Positions 36,779 through 46,451 of a stretch of DNA of 64,000 bases are shown piece after piece; positions within the stretch are counted from its first letter, which is position 1; the number at the start of each line of letters is the position of its first letter. Source of the stretch: Flammeovirgaceae bacterium (GTDB taxonomy: Bacteria; Bacteroidota; Bacteroidia; Cytophagales; Cyclobacteriaceae); assembly GCA_016712035.1 (NCBI GenBank), contig JADJRT010000002.1, positions 124,001 through 188,000 on the forward strand. The letters are read 5' to 3'. The notes below the pieces were generated by a model. That model made no database searches. It was not told the origin of the DNA and saw only the letters and a list, made by a program, of their open reading frames with translations. Made by a program: the position numbers and the translations under genes.

Positions 36779-37165
36779 ATGCTTGCCAGTAAATTCATTG
36801 AACTGCACTATGAGGGTGGGCCCTATTTTACATTTCCACTTTTGATTATGCTAATGGTTAATGTCGTAAACATCGCTTATTTGACTTACTTGATTTTTTC
36901 AAAGAAAGAAGTACCCAACAAACTGATTGAGGCAGTAAAACACATTGGTGTCTTTGCTGCCGTGTGGGGTACACTATTTACAATGTATGGATTATTAAAT
37001 GCGTTTGATGCCATTGAGGGGGCTTCCGAGGAAATACCCATGCCGGTGATTATGGGAGGTTTAAAAGTAGCCTTACTTACTATTATCTACGGATTGGTGA
37101 TTTGTACTATTTCCTTGTTTGCGTACATCATCCTTAAATTAGGAGGAAAGAAATCAAACATTTAA
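36779..37165 (+). CDS. MotA/TolQ/ExbB-like proton channel family protein (small)
   Basis: 128 residues from ATG 36779 (an upstream TTG-type ORF start at 36743 adds nothing family-like). Three helices: 'YFTFPLLIMLMVNVVNIAYLTYLI', 'HIGVFAAVWGTLFTMYGLLNAF', 'VIMGGLKVALLTIIYGLVICTI'. The Gly/Ala-rich 'MGGLKVALLTIIYGL' segment is the MotA/ExbB signature helix pair. The short form, common in Bacteroidota beside LytTR genes, lacks the usual large cytoplasmic domain. Its partner and role are unknown. Confidence 0.8.
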   Translation: MLASKFIELHYEGGPYFTFPLLIMLMVNVVNIAYLTYLIFSKKEVPNKLIEAVKHIGVFAAVWGTLFTMYGLLNAFDAIEGASEEIPMPVIMGGLKVALLTIIYGLVICTISLFAYIILKLGGKKSNI

Positions 37166-37179
37166 CCAAGTCTAATATT

Positions 37180-37374
37180 GTGATCCTTCTATTTCTTTTC
37201 CTAAACATAGCAGTCCTAGTACTTTCGTTTTTTTGTATCAAGAGAAAGCTCATACAGGTTTTGAAATATGTAGGCATGCTTGAAGTATCGTTTGTGAGTT
37301 TCACAATCTTATTCGGACTATTAAAACTCATTGATTTTATGGAGGGCTATTCGGGTTCACTTATCGAAGCATAG
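37180..37374 (+). CDS. Small two-helix membrane protein
   Basis: 64 residues from GTG 37180, 14 bases after the ExbB-like stop. Two helices ('LLFLFLNIAVLVLSFFCI', 'SFVSFTILFGLLKLIDFM'). The frame is open further upstream to within the ExbB-like gene but no ATG is present. Not recognised as any family. Operon position suggests a partner of the ExbB-like protein. Confidence 0.55.
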   Translation: MILLFLFLNIAVLVLSFFCIKRKLIQVLKYVGMLEVSFVSFTILFGLLKLIDFMEGYSGSLIEA

Positions 37375-37388
37375 CAACAAATCAATCC

Positions 37389-37484
37389 ATGCTCATATGG
37401 ATGTTTTCAATAATGACTATGATTATCATTCATACTTTAATTACTGTTAAAGCTTTTCTACTTAAAAATAAAAAAGGGAGCTAA
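37389..37484 (+). CDS. Possible 31-residue single-helix peptide
   Basis: ATG 37389 to TAA 37484. Sequence is a helix-like hydrophobic segment ('MFSIMTMIIIHTLITVKAF') with a Lys-rich tail ('LLKNKKGS'). It follows the previous small gene by 14 bases. It overlaps the downstream convergent terminator. May be chance; included because it continues the same operon pattern. Confidence 0.25.
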   Translation: MLIWMFSIMTMIIIHTLITVKAFLLKNKKGS

Positions 37485-37493
37485 TCGCTCCCT
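37475..37493 (-). terminator. Terminator of the rplM-rpsI-rpsB-tsf operon
   Basis: AGGGAGC and GCTCCCT arms around 5 bases; on the minus strand the hairpin is followed by TTTTTTATTT. It lies 26 bases past the tsf stop. Confidence 0.75.
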
Positions 37494-37519
37494 CTTCTTA
37501 CTATCTATTTTGTATTCAA

Positions 37520-38353
37520 TTACCCAATCGCTACGCGCTTAAACTCAGCTACGGTCAATCCTTTGGTAACGCTGTCCAAATACTGAGCAACTGTTTTTGA
37601 GTTGTCCTTCACGAAAGGTTGAGGCAACAAAGTATTGTCTTTGAAAAACTTGTTCAATTTTCCCTGGGCAATCTTCTCAATCATGTTAGCAGGTTTGCCT
37701 TCAGCAATGATCTGAGCCTTAGCAATCTCCAATTCTTTTTCAATGATAGTTTTATCAACATCATTTTCATTAACAGCCACCGGACTCATGGCAGCTATCT
37801 GCATCCCAACATCTTTACCGGCTTCGGTTACATCTTTACCATTTACTCCCTTAAGAGAAACCAACACGCCTAATTTACTTCCGGCATGGATGTAAGGAAC
37901 TACTGCTTCGCAAGTCATGTGAATAAATGAACTGATCTCCATCTTCTCGCCAATTTTACCAACTCAATCAATGATGCGCTCATTGATGGTAAGGTTATCA
38001 GCTTTCTCGGCCAACAAGCGCTTCCGTTGATCGCAGGCTTTTTTGAGAACGCCGTATCAGCAATCAACTTGCACCTAATTTTGAAACTCTTCATTTTTAG
38101 CCACGAAATCAGTTTCACAATTCAAAGCAATCAATACAGCTTCCTTATTGTCAGCTGATGTTCTAACAAACACGGAGCCTTCTTTTGTATCTCTATCTGA
38201 ACGGCTGGCAGAAACTTTCTGGCCTTTCTTTCTTAAAATCTCAATGGCTTTTTCAAAATCGCCTTCGGCTTCGGTAAGTGCTTTTTTACAATCCATCATA
38301 CCGGCACCGGTCATGGTGCGGAGCTTATTTACATCTTGTGCGGTTATTGACAT
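37520..38353 (-). CDS. tsf: Elongation factor Ts (four or more frameshifts in the middle)
   Basis: ATG 38353 opens 'ITAQDVNKLRTMTGAGMMDCKKALTEA' (TDVGMM-type core helix) and continues to 'NCETDFVAKNEEFQN'. The C-terminal part (from about 37942) has 'HMTCEAVVPYIHAGSKLGVLVSL', 'MQIAAMSPVAVNENDVD' and 'VAQYLDSVTKGLTVAEFKRVAIG'. Between them, 38075-37942, pieces such as 'LIADTAFSKKPA' and 'LAEKADNLTINERIID' appear in different frames, needing at least four single-base corrections in ~130 bp. Restored length ~278 residues. It recycles EF-Tu-GDP. As an essential gene this density points to read error. Confidence 0.9.
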
Positions 38354-38409
38354 TTTGATTAGTGATTTTAGATTAGTTTTCATTTGCCTCGGTGGGGTTT
38401 AAAAAAATA

Positions 38410-38432
38410 AACATCGGCTGTTAACCGATGTT
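38410..38432 (-). terminator. Terminator-like hairpin between rpsB and tsf
   Basis: Arms AACATCGG and CCGATGTT around CTGTTAA, followed on the minus strand by TATTTTTTT. It lies within the ribosomal-protein operon, 40 bases past rpsB. Confidence 0.6.
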
Positions 38433-38472
38433 CACTTGTATTATCACATTAGCACATCGGCTAATTGAAGAG

Positions 38473-39243
38473 TTATTTTGCCTCTTCTACTGCCTCGTCA
38501 ACTTTTCTTTTTTCTTCTTCGTCCTTCTTGTGGCCTGCCTCCTCTTTATCTTTCTTACGTTCCATCAAGGCCTCTTCAATCGCTCTTCCAACATGCGCAG
38601 TAATCAACGAGATGGATTTAAACGCATCGTCATTGGCCGGAATAGGGAAGTCGATATCAGAAGGATCAGAATTGGTATCTACCATAGCAAATACCGGGAT
38701 ATTCAATTTCAAGGCTTCAGAAACTGCAATGTGCTCGCGCTTTACATCAATTACAAATAATGCAGCGGGAAGACGATTAAGATCTGTGATACCACCTAAT
38801 AATTTCTCAAGTTTTGCTTTTTCACGGGTCATCATCAATCGCTCTTGCTTAGCCAGGTTGTTGAAGGCTTCGTCTTTCATCAACTTGTCTATTTGGGCAA
38901 GTTTTTTTAACGACTTGCGGATAGTGGCGAAATTGGTAAGCATACCTCCTAACCAGCGCTCTGTTACGAAAGGCATGTTTAAGCGGGTAGCTTCTGCATT
39001 GATTATATCTTTTGCCTGCTTCTTGGTAGCAACAAACATAATCTTACGACCCGAACGAACAATATTTTTAAGTGCGTAGGTAGCTTCGTCCAGGCACTTC
39101 ATTGTCTTGTTCAAATCAATGATGTGGATTCCGTTGTTTTCCATAAAGATGTACTCAGCCATCTTTGGGTTCCACTTCCGGGTAAGGTGTCCAAAATGTA
39201 CACCTGCATCCATTAAACTTTCGGTTGTTATTTTTTCTGCCAT
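38473..39243 (-). CDS. rpsB: 30S ribosomal protein S2
   Basis: 256 residues from ATG 39243; the longer open frame upstream to 39294 overlaps rpsI and is rejected. Motifs 'LMDAGVHFGHLTRKWNPKMAEYIF', 'FVATKKQAKDII', 'RWLGGMLTNF', 'DTNSDPSDIDFPIPANDDA'. The C-terminal tail is Glu/Lys rich, as in Bacteroidota S2. Intact frame. Third gene of rplM-rpsI-rpsB-tsf. Confidence 0.97.
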   Translation of the reverse strand: MAEKITTESLMDAGVHFGHLTRKWNPKMAEYIFMENNGIHIIDLNKTMKCLDEATYALKNIVRSGRKIMFVATKKQAKDIINAEATRLNMPFVTERWLGGMLTNFATIRKSLKKLAQIDKLMKDEAFNNLAKQERLMMTREKAKLEKLLGGITDLNRLPAALFVIDVKREHIAVSEALKLNIPVFAMVDTNSDPSDIDFPIPANDDAFKSISLITAHVGRAIEEALMERKKDKEEAGHKKDEEEKRKVDEAVEEAK

Positions 39244-39253
39244 GCTGTTTCTA

Positions 39254-39641
39254 TTAACGCTTGCTGAACTGGAATTTCTTTCTCGCCTTTGCACGTCCTG
39301 GCTTCTTTCTTTCCACCATGCGCGAATCGCGAGTTAATAATCCTTCTTTTCTTAGTGGAGAACGATTTTCATCATTAATAGTAACTAACGCGCGGGCAAT
39401 ACCTAAACGAATTGCTTCGGCCTGTCCTTTATTACCACCGCCTTCAACATTTACTGTTACATCGTATTGGCCATCCATCTTAACCAGGGTGATGGCCTGC
39501 TTCACAGTAGTTTGAAGGATCTCTGATGGAAAATATTCATTCAGTTCCCGGTCATTTACGATAATCTGACCCTTCCCTGGCTTAACGTAAACCCGGGCAA
39601 TTGAGGTCTTTTCTCCTACCGATGGTATTAATAATCTCCAT
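39254..39641 (-). CDS. rpsI: 30S ribosomal protein S9 (one frameshift)
   Basis: ATG 39641 three bases after rplM. N terminus 'MEIINTIGRRKTSIARVYV' requires removal of one G near 39613. The rest is intact with 'KGQIIVNDRELNEYFPSE', 'VNVEGGGNKGQAEAIRLGIARAL' and the C-terminal 'RKKPGRAKARKKFQFSKR', which reaches the P-site tRNA. Restored length 129 residues, normal. Confidence 0.95.
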
Positions 39642-39643
39642 AA

Positions 39644-40089
39644 TTAGAATTTTAATTCTTTTGGTTGTTGTGCTGTGTGAGGGTGTTCGGTACCGGCATA
39701 TACATGCAGACTTCTAAACACTTCGCGGCCCATACTGTTTTTAGGCAACATGCCACGAACCGAGTGTTCAACTAATCTATGTGGGTGCTTTCCGGTTCCT
39801 ATCATTTTAGGAGTAAGACCCGCTGCCCGCCTGGGTAGCCTGAATAGCTGAAATAGACCCGGTCGGTCCACTTCTTGCCCGTCATTTTAATTTTATCGGC
39901 ATTAATCACGATTACATGATCGCCTGCATCCACATTAGGAGTATAGCTTGGCTTATGCTTGCCACGCAAAACTCTTGCAATCTGGCTGGCAACCCGGCCC
40001 AACACCTGATCTTTTGCATCTACCAAAAACCAACCCTTTTCTACAGTTGCTTTGGTGGCATTGATCGTTTTATAGCTGTTATGATCCAC
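39644..40089 (-). CDS. rplM: 50S ribosomal protein L13 (one frameshift)
   Basis: ATG 40089: 'WFLVDAKDQVLGRVASQIARVLRGK', 'VNADKIKMTGKKW' and 'FSYSGYPGG', then a one-base shift near 39830 and 'LTPKMIGTGKHPHRLVEHSVRGMLPKN' and 'YAGTEHPHTAQQPKEL'. Restored length ~148 residues, normal. First gene of the operon, with a well-formed promoter 55-85 bases upstream. Confidence 0.95.
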
Positions 40090-40143
40090 TTTTTTAGCTT
40101 TAAAAACCTATTATTATTACAATTACCCCTTTAAAAAGGGACA

Positions 40144-40174
40144 CAAAAGTAGATTCAAGAAACTGAATATGCAA
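40144..40174 (-). promoter_or_regulatory. Promoter of the rplM-rpsI-rpsB-tsf operon
   Basis: On the minus strand TTG (40174-40172), 20 bases, then TACTTTTG (40151-40144), matching the Bacteroidota -33/-7 pattern. The rplM start codon is 55 bases downstream of the -7 element. Confidence 0.68.
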
Positions 40175-40222
40175 GCATGGCCACAGATTTAGGCAGATTA
40201 TCTCAATTTCAATAAATGCAGA

Positions 40223-40943
40223 TTAGCGCTTATTTTCCTCTAATTGTCTGATAAGTGCCTGAAAATCCTTTGGATAGGGGGCTACAATAGTAGTTTTAGT
40301 GGCATTTAGCAATGCAAATTCCAGCGAAAATGCATGCAATGCCACTCTCCGCATCAAGGGCTGCTCATCAGTCATTTTCTTTAAATTAAACCCTCGCTTT
40401 ACAGACGATACGTAAAAATCCTTCCCTCCATAGAGGCCATCGCCCGTGATGGGCGCTTTTAGCATAGCCAAATGAATTCGAATTTGATGCATCCGACCCG
40501 TAATAGGCTTACATTCCAATAAGGTATGGCTCTTATACGAATGAAGTGTAGTGAAATAGGTTTGCGCATCTTTGCCCGATCGGGAAATTTTCACCGTCCC
40601 ATCATTTTGCTTCAAAATCGGTGCGTCCACCAACTGATTATCGAAGCTGAAGAGCCCATCTACCACAGCATGGTATGTTTTGGTCACTTCTCTATTTTCA
40701 AACTGCATGCTTAAATGGCGGTAAGCTTCGGGGTGGCGGGCAATGGCTAATACCCCAGAGGTCTCTTTTGTCGAGCCGGTGACAAACCTGCGCATCTGAT
40801 TCAATCTGACGGGCCAGGTAAAGTATGTTCTGGCTATCGTTCCTGTCTTCCAGCGTACTGATAAACGAGGCCTTGTTGATAATAATAAAGTCAGAATCCT
40901 GGTAAAGGATAGCCTCCTCAAATTTAAACTTAGGAATTTTCAC
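40223..40943 (-). CDS. RluA family pseudouridine synthase (one frameshift)
   Basis: ATG 40943: 'ILYQDSDFIIINKASFIST', then 'HRLDK' (catalytic D58). One extra A at the AAAA after HRLDK shifts the frame; removal gives 'HRLDKETSGVLAIARHPEAYRHL', followed by 'KTYHAVVDG', 'RMHQIRIHLAMLKAPITGDGLYGG'. Restored length ~240 residues. The absence of an S4 domain suggests an RluA/RluC-type catalytic core acting on 23S rRNA or tRNA; exact target unknown. Confidence 0.9.
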
Positions 40944-40955
40944 GGCCGCAAATTA

Positions 40956-42000
40956 CTACGACTCCATTACATCTGAGCTATCGTTACGCGATCGGGTGAG
41001 TTTAAAGCTAAACACCGTACCTTTTCCAACGGTACTCTGAACCTCTGCTTTGCTGTTGTGGCCTTCCAAAATATGTTTGACAATGGCCAACCCCAGGCCG
41101 GTGCCGCCCTTCTCACGACTTCGGCTTTGGTCAACCCTGTAGAATCGCTCAAAAAATCTAGCTAGATGTTCTTGGGGAATTCCCTCACCAGTATCGAAAT
41201 AAACGTGGTAATATTTTTTACTTATATCAAACGAAACGGTAACCCCGCCGCCCTCGGGTGTGTAACTCACTGCATTAGAAACCAGATTTGTCACCACCTG
41301 TGTTATTCGAAGCCAGTCGGCATAAACGCTGATTTTGTTTTGCACAGCTTTCAGCTTCAGTTTGATGTTTTTCTTTTCGGCCTTCTCCTCAAATTGATCC
41401 ACTACTTCAACACACAATTTATGTAAATCGATGTGCTCGAAACGCATCTTAATATCTCCGGTCTCTATCTGCGAAAGCGTAAGCAGATCCTGTACGAGAA
41501 TATCAAGTCCATCCAGACTTTTGGCTGCCTTTTTTAAAAACCGTTTCGCACGCTTTTGTCATTAACAGCCCCATCAATAGCGTATGCACAAAACCCTGAG
41601 CTGCAAAAATCGGTGTCTTTAGTTCGTGTGATACATTGGCAATAAATTCTTTACGAAAGGCTTCAACTTTTTTAAGTTCATCAATCTCTTTTGCTTGAGT
41701 GTGGCAAATGAAAAAATCTCTTCATTAATTTTCTGCAAAGGGTTTAAGCCCCGGATTTTTGTTTGCGAAATTGTCGAGTTGCTTCTTACGAAGTTTTTCC
41801 ATCATTTTATAAATCTTATTGATCTCGCGAAAACAAGAAACTCCAAAACAACAAATGAGACCACAAAGGAAGAAAAACTAATAACAGCAGCTCCAAAAGT
41901 GCATCCATACCAACACTATCAATCAGGAAAGAATTAAGGAAGTAACCGAGGCAACAGAAGTTGCCAACAAAAGAGCCAACGTACGGGCACTATATACCAT
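40956..42000 (-). CDS. PhoR-like sensor histidine kinase (several frameshifts)
   Basis: ATG 42000. Fragments in order across frames: a membrane start ('SARTLALLLATSVASVTSLIL'), a second helix ('LLLVFLSSFVVSFVVLEFL'-type), 'EINKIYKMMEKLRKKQLDNF', H box 'EFIANVSHELKTPIFAAQG', then an intact C-terminal frame with N box 'LVSNAVSYTPEGGG', 'FFERFYRVDQSRSREKGGTGLGLAIVKHI'. At least four single-base errors before 41447. Restored length about 348 residues. Pairs with the adjacent PhoB-like regulator. Signal unknown. Confidence 0.85.
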
Positions 42001-42003
42001 ACA

Positions 42004-42692
42004 TTAATTAAGATTGAACTTATACCCCACTCCTTTTACGGTTGAAATATAATCATCTCCAATCTTTTCGCGCACTTTACGAATGTGAACATCAACGGTG
42101 CGGGCTAATACATATACATCCGCCCCCCAGATATTCTGCAATAAATCGTCACGACTGAAAACTTTATTTGGGCTTTGGGCTAGAAAGTACAAAAGTTCAA
42201 ATTCCTTTTTTGGCAACGAGATTTCTTTGTCTTTTACATGAATCGTGTAACTGGTTCGATCAATCAACAGATCGCCAATCTTAATCTGCGCAGAGGTATT
42301 TTCTTTTTTTGAATCTCTACGGAATAACGCGCTGATGCGGCTCATCAAAGCCCGCGGTTTAATTGGCTTCAGAATATAATCATCTGCCCCAACATCAAAG
42401 GCCGCCACTTCCGAATACTCCTCTGCCCGTGCTGTTAAAAAAACAATAAACGTGTTAACCATTTCGGGCATAGCGCGTATGAGCCGACAGGTTTCCACAC
42501 CATCCATTTTAGGCATCATGATATCGAGCAGTACAAGATCAGGATGAAATTTCTTAGCAATTTCCACAGCCTGAAAACCATCGGAAGCTGTTTTTACTTC
42601 GTAGCCTTGCTTCTCCAGGTTATATTTTAAAAAGCTCAAGGATAGGTTCTTCATCATCTACTACTAAAACTTTTTGCGATGATCTTACCCAT
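42004..42692 (-). CDS. OmpR/PhoB-family response regulator (two frameshifts at the N terminus)
   Basis: ATG 42692; two single-base insertions (near 42680 and 42640) hide 'QKVLVVDDEEPILELLKYNLEKQGYEV'. The remaining 217 residues are intact: receiver with phospho-Asp in 'LVLLDIMMPKMDG', 'FLTARAEEYSE', 'DDYILKPIKPRAL'; winged helix with 'KKEFELLYFLAQSPNKVFSRDDLLQNIWG' and 'TVDVHIRKVREKIG'. Transcribed before the kinase with a 3-base gap. Targets unknown. Confidence 0.9.
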
Positions 42693-42771
42693 ATTGTTTC
42701 ATTCTATAAGGGATTAAAAGTAGACACAAATTAACCTATTTAAAAACCACTGTTAACTCCTTAACAATTCC

Positions 42772-43816
42772 TTAATGGCTACGATACACTTTCATCACAT
42801 TAAAGAAAGGGATACTTTTCAGCAAGATGTTTATGTAGCTTTCAGATCTCCGCTAAACTCAATATCAAGTTCTTTATTAAAATTATCCTGCCGAGCCTGG
42901 TATAAATGATAAGACATAAAGTAGGTGTTGTTCGGCATCCGGTTAGCGGAAGATTTTCGGGCTCTGAATAGGGAGAGTGTATCTGCCGAAGTCATGATCT
43001 GCTGAATCATCGTTTCTTTCTTTTGTCTTTTAGTTTTCAATGATTCGGCTGATTCAAACTTTTATAAAGACTATCGAGCATTTGAGTGCCTCTTAAAGAT
43101 ATGTTGACTATAGATTCTATAATCCTGATCTTCCTGCAAGTATTGAATAAACTGCTCCGAATCGCGACCAAAATGCGAAGCCAGAAAATAATAAGCTGCT
43201 GTATCGCCAACAAAGGATGCCAGATTCTCATTGAAATTGACATCGTCTTTAACAAAGACAGTGGCGTGCACCATTTCGTGAATGATCAGACTGGCCAAAT
43301 CGCCTTCGTTACGTTTCAGCATATTACTTAGAATAGGATCCGTAAACCAGCCCAGTGTTGACCAACCTCCCGGATTGCGAATGCTTGTATCAAAGTCATC
43401 TTGTTCTAATCTGTTTCTTTCATCAATTGCTCTTTCCTTTTGAAAGAAGCCCTTGTAAGGCATAGCCCCAACGATAGGAAACTTCCACATTTTAGGAGTT
43501 AGCTGAAAGGGTTCGCATGCCTGAACAACCCACATGATTTCTTCGCCATGCTGATCGTATACGGTCGTGTAATTTTTAGTGTCCTTGAGCCCAAGCGAGT
43601 CAATCGCGTATTTTCTAATCTCCTGAATTAGTTCAAGTTTTACTTTAACGAATCCGGGAACACGGGATCGTCCATTAATTCTGCAATGGGCTTTGCATCC
43701 ATCACAATTTTTAATTGCCCATACCCTTGACGAGTCCCGTATGCCACTAACTCCCAATTGAATAGAATTAAGACCAACAAAACAGCTAAAAAAACAATGA
43801 AAATCTTTTTTACCAT
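42772..43816 (-). CDS. Putative membrane-anchored HExxH aminopeptidase, PF10023-like (three frameshifts)
   Basis: ATG 43816: N-terminal helix ('KKIFIVFLAVLLVLILF'), then 'YGTRQGYGQLKIVMDAKPI'. Frame shifts at ~43645, ~43080 and ~42840. Central part: 'TTVYDQHGEEIMWVVQACEPF', 'YKGFFQKERAIDE', 'GWSTLGWFTDPILSNML', zinc site 'LIIHEMVHATVFV' and 'FNENLASFVGDTAA', the pattern of putative aminopeptidases of PF10023. Restored length ~345 residues. It lies immediately upstream of recA on the opposite strand. Substrate not known. Confidence 0.82.
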
Positions 43817-43999
43817 GGATAGTGCCGCAAATTAAAATCTCCTGAACTTCATTCCTTATTTTTAGGGGATTCTAGCATGATATAAAATCAAATACTAAAT
43901 TAATTAGCTTTTAGATATGCGTCCGCTTGTAAATACTATATATTGTAGTAATTTAGGAGCCAGAATCTAGAAATTTGTAAAAACCGACTTAAAATTCAT

Positions 44000-45076
44000 A
44001 TGAGCGAATCAAAGAGTGACTCGAAAGAAAAGTTGAAAGCCCTTCAACTTACCATCGACAAATTGGAAAAAACCTACGGAAAGGGAACCGTAATGAAGTT
44101 GAATGATACTAAGGTGATGGATGTACCCGCCATTTCTACTGGTTCTCTGGGCTTGGATATAGCTTTAGGTATTGGTGGTATACCGAGAGGTAGGGTTACT
44201 GAAATTTATGGACCGGAATCTTCTGGTAAAACCACGCTTACTATGCATTGTATCGCGGAAGCACAAAAAAAGGGCGGGTTAGCCGCGTTCATTGATGCAG
44301 AACATGCTTTTGATAAAACCTATGCCGAAAAATTAGGTATCGACGCGGAGAATCTTTTGATCTCTCAACCCGATAATGGTGAGCAAGCCCTGGAGATTGC
44401 AGAACATCTGATTCGCTCTGGCGCCATCGACATTATAGTAATAGACTCAGTAGCTGCCCTTGTTCCCAAAGCAGAATTGGAAGGTGAAATGGGAGAAAGT
44501 AAGATGGGCTTGCAAGCCCGACTCATGTCACAGGCATTAAGAAAACTGACAGGTACTATTAGTAAAACAGGATGTGCCTGTATTTTCATTAACCAGCTTC
44601 GGGAAAAAATTGGAATCATGTTCGGCAATCCTGAAACGACAACGGGTGGAAATGCGCTGAAGTTTTATTCTTCTGTGCGTCTCGACATTCGCAGAATTGG
44701 CCAGATTAAAGAGAGCCCCGATGACATTACCGGAAACCGGGTGAAGGTGAAGGTGGTAAAGAATAAAGTGGCACCACCTTTTAAAGTGGTCGAGTTTGAC
44801 ATTATGTATGGAAGGGGTATTTCTAAATCAGGAGAGATTGTTGATTTAGGTGTTGAACTTAATGTAATTCAGAAAGCCGGTTCGTGGTTTTCTTATAACG
44901 GAAACAAACTGGGCCAGGGCCGCGATTCGGTAAAACAATTAATTGAAGATAATCCTGAATTAATGGATGAACTCGAAAAGAAAATCAAAGGCAAAATCAG
45001 TAGCGGGTCTGAAATAAAAGAAGAAGTTGAAGAAGAAGATGAGAAAGAAGTTAAGGAAGTGAAGGAAAAGAAATAG
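44000..45076 (+). CDS. recA: Recombinase RecA
   Basis: 358 residues, intact. Walker A 'GPESSGKTT' at 71-79, 'AFIDAEHAFD', L1/L2 region ('SKMGLQARLMSQALRKL', 'FGNPETTTGGNALKFYSSVRL'), C-terminal acidic tail rich in Glu and Lys. RecA forms ATP-dependent filaments for recombination and SOS induction. Strong terminator downstream. No LexA box was recognised upstream. Confidence 0.97.
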   Translation: MSESKSDSKEKLKALQLTIDKLEKTYGKGTVMKLNDTKVMDVPAISTGSLGLDIALGIGGIPRGRVTEIYGPESSGKTTLTMHCIAEAQKKGGLAAFIDAEHAFDKTYAEKLGIDAENLLISQPDNGEQALEIAEHLIRSGAIDIIVIDSVAALVPKAELEGEMGESKMGLQARLMSQALRKLTGTISKTGCACIFINQLREKIGIMFGNPETTTGGNALKFYSSVRLDIRRIGQIKESPDDITGNRVKVKVVKNKVAPPFKVVEFDIMYGRGISKSGEIVDLGVELNVIQKAGSWFSYNGNKLGQGRDSVKQLIEDNPELMDELEKKIKGKISSGSEIKEEVEEEDEKEVKEVKEKK

Positions 45077-45113
45077 TTGATCTAATCTTTAAGATTATAA
45101 GCAGAAAAACAAA

Positions 45114-45143
45114 CAGCCCATGAAAATTCATGGGCTGTTTTTT
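45114..45143 (+). terminator. recA terminator
   Basis: Perfect 11-bp arms CAGCCCATGAA (45114-45124) and TTCATGGGCTG (45127-45137) followed by TTTTTT. Confidence 0.85.
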
Positions 45144-45191
45144 GTTGATAAAAGGAGACTGACTTTAGGAAAATATTCTTACGCTTTTACT

Positions 45192-46451
45192 TTACGCCCG
45201 TATTGCAATAACCGGATCTAAACGAGCAGCCATAGCAGCTGGTATTATACCTGCAATCAATCCGATTGTGGAGGATACTCCAAGACCTAACACTATGTTC
45301 TTTGCTGAAAGTATTACTTGCAGACTTCCGAATGGCGCCAGAGTTAATAGCCAAACCAGAAACAATCCAGCCAAACCACCAATAAGACTTAGAAATATTG
45401 ACTCGAATAGAAATTGAAAAAGAATAAAGTAATTCTTTGCTCCCAACGATTTCTGTAAGCCGATGATGCTGGTTCGCTCCTTTACAGAAACAAACATGAT
45501 GTTGGCAATTCCAAAGCCCCCTACTAACATGGAGAATCCACCAATAATCCAGCCGGCAATACTCAACACATCGAAAACACCACTGATCGCATTGGCAATA
45601 GCTTCCGGCCTGTTCAGGGCAAACGTATCCTTCATAATTGGTTTAAGGCCGCGCTTCACGCGCATTAATCCACGAGCCTCGCTTTCCAATTCAACCAATC
45701 CAATATCCGTTTCCCTTCCTTTCAATCCAATGTCTGATCCTAATTCAAACCATTGACCCGTACCTGTTTGGTAGAGCTTGCGAAATGCATCGTATGGAAT
45801 AATTACTCCATAATCCTTACTGGGTGTACCTAAAAAGCTTTCACCTTCACGCACAGTTACTCCAACAATATTGAATTTCAGATTTTTGATTTTAATCTGC
45901 TGGCCGACTGGCGAATCTGTATTTGGAAAAAGTGCTTTTGCCACTTCATACCCGATAATAACTACGTTCCTCCCTGCTTCAATTTCATCATTGGTTAGGT
46001 ACCGACCTTTATCCAAATTGATTTCAAAAATTCTATCGTAATCTAAATCGGCACCCGTAAGGTTAATCTGGCTAATACCATTGTTACCTGCTTTAATCGT
46101 CATGCCACCTCTATCTGCGTAAATAGAAACTGTTTCAGCATCCTTCATATTTGCCCGTAAGAATTTGTATTCGGCATATGAAACGTTGGGCCGTTTGATA
46201 TATTCCTTCCACCAATCGCGACCGTTGCCTCCTGTAAAGGGCCATTTACCAACGTAAATCACATTGCTACCCAAAAAATTAAAGCTGTCGCGAATGTTTT
46301 TTTCTAATGAATCAACAAGAGTTAATACAGCTATAATAGAGAAGATACCAATGGTAACTCCAAGCAACGATAATACGGTACGGAGTATATTTGATTTTAG
46401 GGCTCGCCAGGCGAAACCGAGGCTTTCAAAAATTAATCGGATGGTAAGCAT
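45192..46451 (-). CDS. ABC transporter permease (MacB/FtsX-like)
   Basis: 419 residues, intact. One N-terminal membrane helix ('ILRTVLSLLGVTIGIFSIIAVLTLV'), a ~220-residue periplasmic MacB_PCD domain ('SNVIYVGKWPF', 'VVIIGYEVAKALFP') and three C-terminal helices (FtsX domain, 'GGFGIANIMFVSVKERTSIIGLQKSLGA'). The partner ATP-binding protein is not adjacent. It may export lipids or peptides, or drive lipoprotein release. Confidence 0.9.
   Translation of the reverse strand: MLTIRLIFESLGFAWRALKSNILRTVLSLLGVTIGIFSIIAVLTLVDSLEKNIRDSFNFLGSNVIYVGKWPFTGGNGRDWWKEYIKRPNVSYAEYKFLRANMKDAETVSIYADRGGMTIKAGNNGISQINLTGADLDYDRIFEINLDKGRYLTNDEIEAGRNVVIIGYEVAKALFPNTDSPVGQQIKIKNLKFNIVGVTVREGESFLGTPSKDYGVIIPYDAFRKLYQTGTGQWFELGSDIGLKGRETDIGLVELESEARGLMRVKRGLKPIMKDTFALNRPEAIANAISGVFDVLSIAGWIIGGFSMLVGGFGIANIMFVSVKERTSIIGLQKSLGAKNYFILFQFLFESIFLSLIGGLAGLFLVWLLTLAPFGSLQVILSAKNIVLGLGVSSTIGLIAGIIPAAMAARLDPVIAIRA

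Noticed and set aside
45000..45076. Repetitive acidic tail of RecA as an unusual insertion
   Set aside because: Acidic C-terminal tails are normal for RecA and vary in length.
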